Assembly: GCA_948567375.1 (NCBI GenBank)
Contig: OX419759.1
Coordinates: 6,478,744 to 6,542,743, forward strand
DNA: 64,000 bases
DNA from: Lunularia cruciata
Lineage: Eukaryota; Streptophyta; Marchantiopsida; Lunulariales; Lunulariaceae
Reading direction: 5' to 3'
Part shown: in pieces, positions 23,501 to 35,500 of the stretch
Numbering within the stretch: position 1 is the first letter of the stretch
Layout: each line of letters opens with the position of its first letter
Position numbers and translations under genes: made by a program
Notes under the pieces: model-generated
What the model saw: the letters and a program-made list of their open reading frames with translations, nothing else
What the model was told of the DNA's origin: nothing
The model's database searches: none

Positions 23501-26500
23501 CTGATCAACCTATCTTCCCAAGCTGCAGAGTCAGTTTTTCAGATAAATCATCAGAAGAGCAATCTCTACCTGAAGCTGATGGTTTGCCGAAGGAGAGTCT
23601 GAAGGTGTGCACAAGAAGGCCTAAGCAGCTGGTGTGGTTTCTGATTCTGGTACTACAGAAGAAGACTCCCAGAAGCAGACTGCAGATGCAGAATCTCTGA
23701 GTGAGATTTTGGAGATGTCAAAAGATGACATGAAACTTCTCAGCACAGAGCCAAGAAGATAACAGAGAGATAGAAAACCTATTGACAGACTTGGCTTTCT
23801 ATCAGAAGAGATGTTAGATGAATCTTACATCTGTCATGAAGATTGTGATCCAGACACTTTACAGCAAGCTTTGCTCAGACCAGATTCGAGTCAGTGGGAG
23901 TTGGCTATAGAAGAAGAGAAGAAGTCTTTTCAGACTAATGGTACATGGGTACTAGCTGATTTACCACCAGGTAGGAAAGCAATTGGTTGTAAATAGGTTT
24001 CCAGGGTCAAACGTGGAGCTGAGAATGAGATCCTGAAGAACAAGGCAAGACTTGTTGGGAAGGGCTTCAATCAGAAAGCATCAATAGATTATTCAGAAAC
24101 TTTTGCACCAGTTGCCAGGTATGGATCTATTCACATGCTTCTAGCTCTTGCTGCAGAGAGAGATTGGGAAGTGGAGCAGTTAGATGTGAAAACAGCCTTT
24201 CTCAATGGAGATTTGAGAGAGACTATCTACATGGATGTTCCAGATGGATATACTGAAGGCAAAGGAAAAGTATGCTTGCTTAAGAAGGCTTTATGTTAGT
24301 TTAGTTAATCTCTAGTTTAGAGACTTCCCTTGACTTGAAGATTTTGTTAGAATCCTCTAGAAGCCCTGCCAAATGTCCTCTACTTAGGGTAAAGAGTGGG
24401 CGCAGCCCTAATTAGGGTTAAGCAAAGCAACCCCCTAGGGTTTGCTTAAGTGTATATAAGAGTGTTTTCTACTCCTGTTTCAGTCAGTTCTTCAACAAGG
24501 GTGATTCCTAACACCTCTTCCTTGCATTTCGTGAAGTCCTGAGTTGCCTAACATCATCTCAGGATTGTCTTTGGATATCTCAGTATTAGAGGCTACTAGT
24601 GCTGCGTGAGAGAACCTACTTGATGCTTGTGAGCTGTGATACAAAGAGAGAGATCTAGTATTGCAGTAGTGATGTCTGATACATCAGAGATAAGAGGGAG
24701 TGATAGACCTTCCACTTCAAAGAGTAGCTTGCTTGGTTCTTATCACTTTATATGGTCTTAAGCAAGCTCCTAGAGCCTGGTATGAGAAACTAGACTCATA
24801 CTTGAGAGAGCAGGATTTCAAACGAGCAGATTCTGACATGAGTGTGTATACTAGAGATGATGTATACATAGCTGTATGTGTAGATGATCTATTACGGTTG
24901 GGGAACTGTGAATCTATCAAAGGAGTGATAGATTTTTTGTGTTCTGTTTTTTAGATGACTATTCTTGGTCCTGTAAAACTCGTTTTGGGAATCAAAGTGA
25001 GCAGAGACAGAGAAGCAGGATGGATCCGAATTAGTCAACCACAGTATGTGAGATCCATACTAGCTAAGTATCAGATGACAGAGGCGAATCCTGTCTCTAC
25101 ACCTCTTGATCTGGGGTGGAAGCACAGCAGAATCATAGATGGGGAGATGAATCTCTGTGACAAAGTGTTGTATCAGAGTGCTCTCGGTTCTCTAATGTTT
25201 ATCATGGTCTGTACAAGACCAGATATCTGCTATGCAGTGGGAGCACTAGCTAGATATACTAGCAACCCTGCACAAGTACATTAGAAAGGTATAACGAGAG
25301 TATTCAGGTACTTAAAGGGTACTCAAGATGCATTCTTGGAGTACAGAAAGCAAGGAAACATACTTGCTTCTACACTTGAAGCATATACAGATGCTAGTTG
25401 GGGCGATGACACAGATAACAGTAGATCAACTAGTGGATATGTCATCATGCTTAGTGGTGGAGCAATTAGCTGGCGTAGTAAATAGCAAACATCTGTTGCA
25501 CTGTCTACTACTGAGGCAGAATTTATGGCTGCCTCAAATGCTACTCAAGAATCCATCTGGAACAGGAGACTTCTTAAGGAGTTGGGTTTTGAGCAGGAGA
25601 GTCCTACTACATTGTACTGTGACAATATAGCATTCAGCAAAAATCCTGTACATCACCCAAGGACTAAGCATATTGAGATTAGAAGAAGATTTGTAGAGGA
25701 GAAAGAAAAGGAGAATGTAGTGAAGTTAGTTTACTGTCCTACACAGGAGATGACAGCTGATGTGTTTACAAAAGCATTACCTAAAGATAAACACATAAAA
25801 TGTGCTGTAGAAATGGGAATAGTCCTAAACTCTCATTAAGTGGGAGTGTTAGTTTTGATAATCTCTAGTTTAGTGACTAGATACATGATTAGGCTAGATA
25901 CATAATTAGACTAAATACATGATTAGGCTAGATACATGATTAAGGTGAAGTGAGGGCAAGCCCTAATTAGGGCTATGCAAAGCAACCTTCTAGAGCTTGC
26001 TTGTGCATATATATGAGTGCTCTCTGCTCATGTTTAGTTCTCATACAAGGATCATTCCCAGCACCTTGTACCTTGTTTTAGGTGTGTTCTATTCTGCTTA
26101 CCACTGGGGTACCTTTCATGCTGCGTGAGTGCCGCTGTGTACTACCTTTGAAGGTCCAGAGAGAGAGTGAGTTGAATATTGCTGAGTGCAATCAGGAGTG
26201 TCTACTCTGGTGAGACTAGGAAAGCTGAGTGCTAGGATGTCTGATACATCAGAAGTCAGAATGACTGAGTATAGACCATCTACTTCAAAGACTAGAAAGA
26301 AAGGTTCTCATCAGACTACAAAGGACGGAACAAAAGGTATCTGACCTCCGAGGTTAACACATCTACCATCTGCCTTAAATAACAGGTTCTGGCCTCTGGC
26401 TCCATCTTCCCCTCCTGCAAGACCTCGAGGTGCATGGACACGCCTCTCGGATAGAATGCTTACCTGTGGAAGGAGGACAAACAAAATCATAGATGTATCA

Positions 26501-29500
26501 GAGCTTTCCTTCTAATCACCTGAAACGAGCGATTGCTTTGGAATTCCAGCAAGTTTTCCACCTCACGACTATAGGCATCGCTATTAGTAGCAAGACTCGT
26601 AAAAGAGAACTTACTGTTACTGGTCTTCGGAACTCAATTTCTCGAACAATCCCATCACCTCCTTTAAACTTGCCGGCACCACCACTTCCTTCTCTCAGCC
26701 CAAAAGTATGGAGTAAGACCTGATTGAAACACGTACAAAGCAGGAATCATTCATAGAAGAGTCATTTGGAAGCGGATGCGGAAACTACCCACTAAGAGCA
26801 GAAATAAACCTCTCATGCGTTCTTGCACAGATAGCTACACAAAACGTGACCCACATATAATATCGTCAAGTACACAGCACACTCTCTTCCATGTAAACAC
26901 TTCAGTAACCGCTTACCGGATACCGTTGCTCAAAGATCTCGGGATCTGTCATTCGAGTGTTAGTCATGTGGCACTGTACTCCACTGGTGCCATGCCATGT
27001 AGGTCCCGCGCCGCATCCTCCTCCAATTGTCTCGTAGTATCCAAAACTTTTATCTCCGAAAGTAAGGTTATTCATGCATCTATGAGCAGCCATACTTACA
27101 ATTGTCAGCACTTGCAGACAGAGAGGAAGACACTTCCAGTGCCATTTTTCTCTTGCCACGAATTTACTGAACTGACGAACGAAAACTTCACGAAATCTGG
27201 CTGATACAAACAATTTCTTCGAGCAACTCCAAATTTAAATTTCTGTGTTCAGGTATGGCAAAACTATAGAATCTGTAGCAGGCGACAAGGCTGGGAACCC
27301 ACCCTTGAGAGCACGCGCAAGCTTTGAATGCATTCAACACAACATCCGTCACACGTTGAGATGTGAGGACGTTTCCCCCGACAACAGCAGCTTTATCGCT
27401 GGGTGATAGGAAGCAACCCTTAGGAATATTAATTGTCACTGGTGCAAGACAACCTTGATTGAGGGGTATGTCCACATCAACCTGCGACCCAGTAAAAAAA
27501 ATTAGCCAGGTTATTACACTCTTTCCAAAACTCTTCAAAAATCTTGTCTAGCAAGAGTAGTGCAAGGTCGAGCAGCATTGGCAAGAACTTATTTCTTGTG
27601 AATTCGTCCTTGGAAACAAAAGAGCTACGGATCTATACTTGCAGAAGAATGGTACGCCAGTGGACATAAGAGTATACGTTCATGCAAAGGTAAAGATCTA
27701 ACTGAAAGGGGACTTTAAAATCGGCAGTCAACGGGGTAAGCAATTTCTAACTGAAACGTACAAAACCCTCCATTCTTAATCAATCTTTGTCAAAATTCGT
27801 TTTTCGGTATATTTGTGATAGTGCATAATCAATAATATGTAAGAAAGTGAACCTCTAGCTTCTTGTCCAGTACTCAAAGGTGAGTAAGTCAGTAAAATAC
27901 CAGGCAACGTAAGCAATAGATGATTGCGGCAGCTGTCACAGCTTCCGGGGCGTTCCAGTTTGAGTATACCTGTACGAGGAACAAAATGCATCAGTTAGGT
28001 TGACCATTCCCAACCACGAATACTCGAAGTCCAGAATGGCACGACAAAACGAGGATTGTACAACCCCTTGTGAGGTCTTCCGCTGTGCAAGAGCCTCAAA
28101 GAGAAGTTACAAGAACAGGACTAAGAATGCCGTGAGGATTTAGTCTTTGGATCAGAAATTCCAGCTCCGTATAACAACAGGTTGCTTGACCTGTTGGTTG
28201 ACTTCAGATCACAAAAACACCTAGAAGATACACTAGAACGATTTAGAAGCTTAAGGAAAACAAACTGACGGTTATCTAGTCACGAAAGACGTGGAACATG
28301 GGGGTTGAATCGAGATTTCAGGACATCACTTATGAAGTATCAGTTGCTTCCAAATGACCTGACTTAAATCTGCAAAGCTTTTCTCAGTTTAGAACCTGAA
28401 ATTACTACTTCAACTCTTTCACTACATTCTAGTAAGCAATTACCTCTGGACTAGTCTTGTCAAAGTCAAAATGAGCTGATCCTTCTTTCACATCAATGGT
28501 TAGCTTCAGATGTATGGTAGATCCATCATCCATGTAATCTTCCGCTTCAACAACCACAAAGTTCCCTTGCTTGGATGATGATGATTGTTTCACAGCAAGG
28601 TCAGCCATCTCTATCAACATCTCCCGGACAGCTGCCTCAGCATTTGCCTGCACATATGGCTCAATACGTAACATGTACATCGTTGGACCACTTAACTGCT
28701 TCAAGACTTCGTGACGACGGGGACGATGGGATGACGATGGCCCTCTCATAGGCTTGCGGGGGATATTTCTTCAGCAAATCCTGATATATTATTGGATAAA
28801 CTGCGTCAAGAGCCGTACCTGAACATGGTGCATGTAAGCCTGGACAACCTCAAGGCCATATTGACCAATGAGCTCCTCAATCAGGACGATACCTCTCTGG
28901 TTGGCCGCTACCTGGAAAAAGAAAATGTATCGCGACATCAGTGATTTAAAGAGCTATTTGTGGATCTTTGTTCTACACAGGTCCTTATCTGTGACATGTA
29001 CTTGCAGCTTAGAGGAACTAATTTTCACCGACAAAATTTTCAATTTGCGCAACCATGATCTCCTACATGAGATGTTCTTCAGCAGGCAGTAAATGAACTT
29101 CAGTCCAGGTTGATGGATATGAAGGAGTAAAGCTGCATAGTTGAAGGTAGGACCTGAGCTTTTAGGTCTGACAAATTATCCTCTACCCTCCGAGTTCCTG
29201 GAACTACGCGTGCTTTCCCATCCATGTACTCTCCCTCTGTGTCAATCGTCTCTTTCTCCAAAATTTCCCGGATGCCATCCTCCTGTGAATAGGAATTTCC
29301 AGAACAATGTGTCATTGGCTGAACACTCAAAGACAAGCAAGCGAGGACACCTGAAGTTCTAATCCTACTTGTATATGCAAGAGTGTATATAATGCTTCAT
29401 TTTCTACCTTCAGTAATGCACGAATTGTAATAGTGTAGAAGTAAGTGCTTGAGAGCCAAGTAAGGCAAAGGAGCTTCAAAAGCACTTGCTCCTTGCATTC

Positions 29501-32500
29501 TACAGCTGTCTCAGTTTGAGAATCAAACAACTACGCTTGCTCCTTACACTCTGATCTGCTTATGTTGAAGCTGTTCAGTACTTTTAGTACAATCACCCAG
29601 CCTTGACTGAGCACAGCAGATATGATCTGCATATTAAAATTACAGCTTGCCAAGGTTCATTCTTATGCCATCCACGAAAGAAGAAGCTTCTTATCCGCGG
29701 TAAGATCCAAACAACATTTGTGCAAACAACATACATTCATTATTATTATATCGCTGTCACGTTTGTGCAGCCAATGCGAACAGGATATAGATCTTTAGCA
29801 AGAGTATGCAGACAATCATACACACACCACGTGCAGCCGGATCAGAGAGACTCGATGACTGATACCTGAAACTCGCCATTTTCCACCAGCTTAAAGGCTT
29901 TAATGGCTGCACCTTCTTCCCAAATGGCTTTTGAAAAGGGTGGCATACTGTGAAAACATAAAATTGGTAATAAGAGAACAGATTTTGACGCTTTTCACCT
30001 CACTGACCAGTAAAGTACATAAAGTTTCAATCTCATTGGCTTTGAACATGTAGAAAGCTTATCGCTATGACTAGCGATAAAAGGAGCATAATGAGATAAT
30101 TGTGAGTTACAATTATGAAATCTGAGCCTTCAGCCTTCAGTGGAATTCTTTTTCACAACACTTGACCTGCACAATGAGAAAGAAAGAAAACGGAAAGTGA
30201 CCTCCCAGGAGTCACACCACCGATTTCAGCATGATGCCCTCTACTGGCAACAAAGAATATGAGCTCTTTATCCTTGAAGACCTGCATAGGAAAGATAAAG
30301 AATAAGTCCATAAGTGAGCTGGGTTACGAAGTTCTACAGGGTTATTTCCTCTCAGAGCAAAGAGCACATCTATATTCTCTGTTTCTCAACAGACGTGAAG
30401 AACGTTGGAAGCAACTAACTTATTGTGTGTCTTTGCGTGAGTAAAAATAATGAGTCACGTTAAGGTGTAAGGAAGTGCGTCATGGCGTTCACTTGTTGGG
30501 TTACAAGGGTCAGTCGAAGCACATACTGGAGTGATGACAGTGATATCTGGTAGATGACTTCCACCTGCAGCTGGATGGTTGGTCACTAGGACATCACCCT
30601 CTTTTAAGTTGCTTCCCCTGTAGAAGAGAAATACAGCCCTATTAGTAGGATATCACCCTCTCAACTCAGATGTTCTTACAAAGGACAATCAGTTGTGTAA
30701 CGTACATAACCTACAGGGGAAACTTGCGCAGTCCAAGATTTAGACTCATTTAGACGTTATGGCATACTGGTCTGACACGAGATCTATCCGGTTCCACGTG
30801 TTGCAGTGACCGTAGCTCCCATCAAGAAGTAACATATTCTGGCCAGAGCCCCTGGTCTTGATGCACTAAAGTGCTCAAATTGTTTAGCATCACGACTCAA
30901 ACATGCTACGTCCTGAGATCTAAAGTAGAAGTCAGAACTAATTAAGTCATTCAGTAGAAGCCAGAAAGTGCAACTTATGTCATCCAGGTCGTCTAGATGA
31001 TTCTTTACTCCGTGAGTGTCCTACAGGTGAAGTTTGATACTGGCTACACGCTGACGAAACTCGTGACGTATGATAGTTTGCCTCCCTAGTTGATAACAGG
31101 AGTAAAACTTGGCGACTCACTCATTTGCATACTTTTCAGGTTTCCTATTGGTGATTTAATTACCAGTAGTCAAGTTGCCAACGGACAGTGCTTGACATAG
31201 CCCCAAGGTGCACGGGAACATGAGGTGCATTAGCCACTAGGCCACCATCTGGACCAAACAATGCACAAGAGAAGTCCAGGCGCTCCTGATATTCACAAAG
31301 GTCTTGTCAGAAAAGTCTCAAAACCCGAATGACAAAACTTATAACACATTTACGAAACGAAGTACAAGAGAATCTTAGCAACTAGGACCTTGATATTCGT
31401 GGATATCGAGGTTCGTTGCAATGTGCGGCCCATCTGCTCCGCAATACCCATAAAACGATTATTGAAGATGGAAAGTTGTATCACGTCCGCTTTTGTATCC
31501 ACAGATTGAGTATTCTTACTCCCAACTTCAACGCGAACATTTCCATACTTCGTAACTACAGCCTTGCACTCGGGCTCCACGACAATCTGTAGTCGGAAAC
31601 AAAAACCTTGGCACTCAATAAACGAGTAGATAGAACCAGCCGAGAGAAAGCAGGCTAGTCTTGCACATTTTTCAATCCAAAGTGGAGCTAAATCTCGTTG
31701 ATATAAGTAAGTGTGGAGTTACCGTGCTGTTGCCATTCATGATAACTGCAGGACCTACGATTCCATGACCGTATCCAAGCTTCTCCAGCATATATATCTG
31801 CATGTCATGGATTGGGGAAGTTGACATTCCAAAGAAGCACCTTCAACTTCAAAATGTAATCTGCAGTCTACCATTGTTCCTTCTGTATTCAATTTATCAA
31901 AAGCGTAAGCAAGTTTATCGATTAAATCAACTTTAACCAGAATCAATGACGGATTTTAAATTCGTATGGTGTCAGAGCTGTGTGGTGGCTGATTTATCCT
32001 GGGAGCAGTTCTTGGAAGACATAATCAACAGGCAATATTTTGCACACATGAAGAGGACGTTAACAGTGACTAAGCGCATGTAAGGGAATCAGGAGTCAGG
32101 ATTTTGTGATTACCGGAGTATCATGCCAGCCGGTCCCAAAGTAGACTTGGTGGCGATTCTTCTCGGCTTGAGGTTCACCAACAGCTTCATTCAGAACAAC
32201 TGGCCTGCATGCAGCCATCATTTGCGTGGTCAAGGTCCGGTTTATTTATGTGCCTTTGGACTATATATGAAACTCATACCCTGAACTTGATGACACTCAG
32301 TAACAAACTACAACTTCCAAGCGTTCATGTCGCGCAGAAAGGGTTTGATAATTGATACAAAAAAGTATTCAGAATCTGCTTCCATACCTCAGAATGTTTG
32401 TCACTCCTGTTCCTCTAACTCTTACGTCACTAATAAGAATTGCTTTCCTCTGCAACTCAAATCCATATCTGTGACAGAAATGCTTTCTGAACTTAGAAAT

Positions 32501-35500
32501 TGATGTTAAAAACCATATGCAAGGAACTGAACCTTTCACGTCGCTCCTGACCGAAACATAACTGTACATAAATTGGCCGTACAGAATTGGCCGTACATAA
32601 CTGTACGGCCAATTCTACTTAAATCAGAGCTTGTGTTGGTTAAGAAATAGATCTACGGAAGCGACTTCAGAAGACAGCTTACCACTCAGGCAACCTCAGG
32701 CTGCACGTGGAGAACACGAGAGACAATATGAGGACACAACCTACTCGTACTCATGGTAATACAAGAGAATCGCTAGATTGTCCAGATGTTCAGATTCTGT
32801 GACCATTGAGTAACTTACTCTCTGCGAAACTGTCTTACGAATTCCCGGGCATAATCATTGCTACCATCTGAAGGAGCACTTATCATCATAGCTGTGTCAG
32901 TACCCTGCATTAAGTCACCAGATGAAGTTAGAACAATATTTATACGTGCAATTAGAACAGCCCAAACAGTTCTGTCAGAACGTGATTCACGCACCTCATA
33001 ACGTAGATTGAGGAGCAACTCTGTCGAAATGTCAGCATCCTTGAATTTCTGTGTCGTCAAGAAATCGACGAGTTTAGAGATAAGCAAAGGTCTTTCATCG
33101 TCCTTTAAGTGCAACACAATAACCAATTCGTCACAGTGACAAGAATGCAAGTCCAAAGCCCTATATACAGAGAGAGTGTATGAATATGGAGCCCTTTCGT
33201 TAGAACAACGGTTCTATTCAGTACCCACTTAAGACCGGACCAGACTGACGAGGTATAAGCAGTGAATCCCTCATAACCACCCTTCACACCTAGTGGTGAG
33301 CAAACTCTCCTGTTAGTTTACAGCAATCGAGATTAGCGAAAAACTATGTTGTAGCATGATTAGTCAATGCATTAGATTTTATCAACATTCATTTCATAGC
33401 GCAGCTAGATGTAAAGTAAAAGATCATCCTAGCTTCCTAAACGCCCAAGAAATATCTATTTGCTCACGAAGACAATGAATTACCACTCACGGTTTTCTGC
33501 ATCCAGGAACTTACTGCTGTTGGCCGCTGAGTCAAGGTGACATTCTTCTAAAACCAGGAACAATTGTCGATCTAGGCCTGCATGAGTTGGGCGTGTAGAT
33601 AGGAATTCCAACGTACATAGAGAAATACTTTGATCGGCAAGTCATTCTAGTACCTGAATTCTGAGCTGTTTCTTGACCTCTTCTGTGAGACCATCTGCGC
33701 GCCTGAAGACCTCCTCCATGGCATCTGGTCCGTACTTCGCTGTATACGGTTCCTGAGCTTCTTCTATTACATCAGCTAGGCCCATTCCGTATGCACTTAA
33801 GATTCCACAGTATCTGTGAACAACAACCTCGCCTGCAAAGTACCAATCAATGCACCACAAATCAGATGTGCAGAATAGTTTATACTTGACATCTCTACTC
33901 CTATATCTACAGTGCATAGCAGACGCTTAACTTAGAAGACCTGTAGAAAAAATTTATAGGAGCTTGGCTCTGATCAATTGAAATCAAGCAACAGGTAGCA
34001 GCATTAAAGGCATACTAAGTAGGTCTAAGTCGAATTCCATCTAACAGCGTAATAAGAGTTTCTTAAGCTTTCGTGTCGGCAGCATAGTTGAACGTTTACA
34101 TGATTTTCCTAATTGAAGTAAATAAATACAACGACATAATATAGCATGTACAGTGGAATGGCAAAAGATGACGAACGCATTCCAAGTGCCCGCGCAATAG
34201 CGCACGCGTGCTGTGGTCCTGCTCCTCCAAAGCATGCTAATGCATGTTTGCTTGTCTCGTATCCTTTCATTTCTGTGAGCTGATATGCAAGTAAAGCGCT
34301 TGTAAGTGACAAAAGGTTCCACCAGTAGATTTCTCTCTTTCTCGGTGCACCTGTGTTCTGGCAGGGACGCTGAATACATTATGTATAGCCTCAAATACCC
34401 TCCCCGTGACATATAAATTCTTATACGGCATATTTCATCGTATACATTGAACTCTGGGGTGACCATGGGTACCAAAACTGCCATATCTAGGCTAGTTTCT
34501 ACCATGCTCAACTCACAAAGCCCTTGGTTATTTATAAACAGGTATAATGTGTTACTGAGAAGGACGTCTCACCTGACGAATAGGACGACACATGGCTTCG
34601 TTTGCCACATCCAGAAAGCCTAGAGCAATCTGCTCAACGCCCATGTCCTTGGCTGCCACATTCTCTTGAATTCAGTCATTCAATACAGAAGGATTCTTGA
34701 AGTAGCTTACTTTTCCAGCAAAAAATACATTTGAAGGCTTCCTCATAGAAATAGTTGTTCGGAAGGTACAACAGATCGAAATACTATGTTAGTTTCAAGT
34801 AATCTCTAGTTTAGCACAATCCATGTTTTTGTCTTGTTGCCTAGGTACATTCCACCTTATCTAGAGATAAGTGATTAGGCCTGGGTTAAATAGATGAAGG
34901 TAAAGAGGGGCGAAACCATACTTAGGGTTTTGCAAAGCAGCCTTTCAAGTTTTGCTTCTGTGTATGTATCTGTGTTTTCTAGCCTTGGAATAATTAGTTC
35001 TTCTACAAGGGTTATTCACAACACTAACACCTTGCATTTCATGAAATCTTGAGCAGCTTAACATCATCTCTAGTGTACTCTATGTTATTTCTTGTTGGAT
35101 GATATTCATGTGGCGTGAGTGAACTTTTGTGTCCTCTCTTTGAGAACTGTAGAGTGGAGAGAGGTCTAGTATTGCTGGGTGCAATCAGGGGTGTCTACTA
35201 TGGTGAGACTAGAAGAAGCTTAGTGCTAGTGATGTCTGATACATTAGAGGTTAGAATTATCAACATACCTTCTACTTCAAAGAGCAAAAAACAAAAGTTC
35301 TCATCAGGTTATGGGCCCACTGTCACCACTGGGGTTGACAGGAGAACTCAGAGAAATTGAGAGACTGGGAAACAACAACTACAGATCCTGGGATTTGGAT
35401 GTGAAATCTATCTTAAACAATTATAACTGTTTGGACTTGGCATTAGAAGCTCATGATATAGATGAACTAGAGTTTAACAAGGAGGAGAGAGTCAAGCACT

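Larger units (their letters stand above)
21110..25839 (+). pseudogene. Copia A gag-pol, broken
   Basis: Polyprotein of a Ty1/copia element. Gag (copia-type UBN2/gag family) core lies at about 21250-21720. The CCHC knuckle [14 protein letters not shown] is near 21927-21970. The protease motif [10 protein letters not shown] is near 22168-22197. The integrase zinc region (H, H, C, C) lies at about 22585-22700 and the integrase core with TDGG and NGVAERLNR at 22750-23160. RT runs from about 23880 and is interrupted by the solo LTR, then resumes with [14 protein letters not shown] and the catalytic VDDLL. RNase H has STTEAEFMA and ends at 25839. Damage includes an extra G in a G-run after the primer site (gag frame shift), the lost ATG at 21110, a TGG to TAG stop near 23997, and other shifts near 22290, 22870, 23640 and 25285. 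Confidence 0.93.
20749..26313 (+). mobile_element. Ty1/copia LTR retrotransposon A in OXP1 intron 35
   Basis: Full-length copy of 5565 bp with 5' LTR 20749-21186, 3' LTR 25847-26313, LTR ends TG..CA, and the 5-bp target duplication gacta at 20744-20748 and 26314-26318. The domain order GAG, zinc knuckle, protease, integrase, RT, RNase H (integrase before RT) defines Ty1/copia. It lies antisense to OXP1 and turned an intron of about 159 bp into 5729 bp. A solo LTR of the same family is nested in its RT. It carries several point stops and frameshifts, so it is not autonomous now. Confidence 0.97.
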
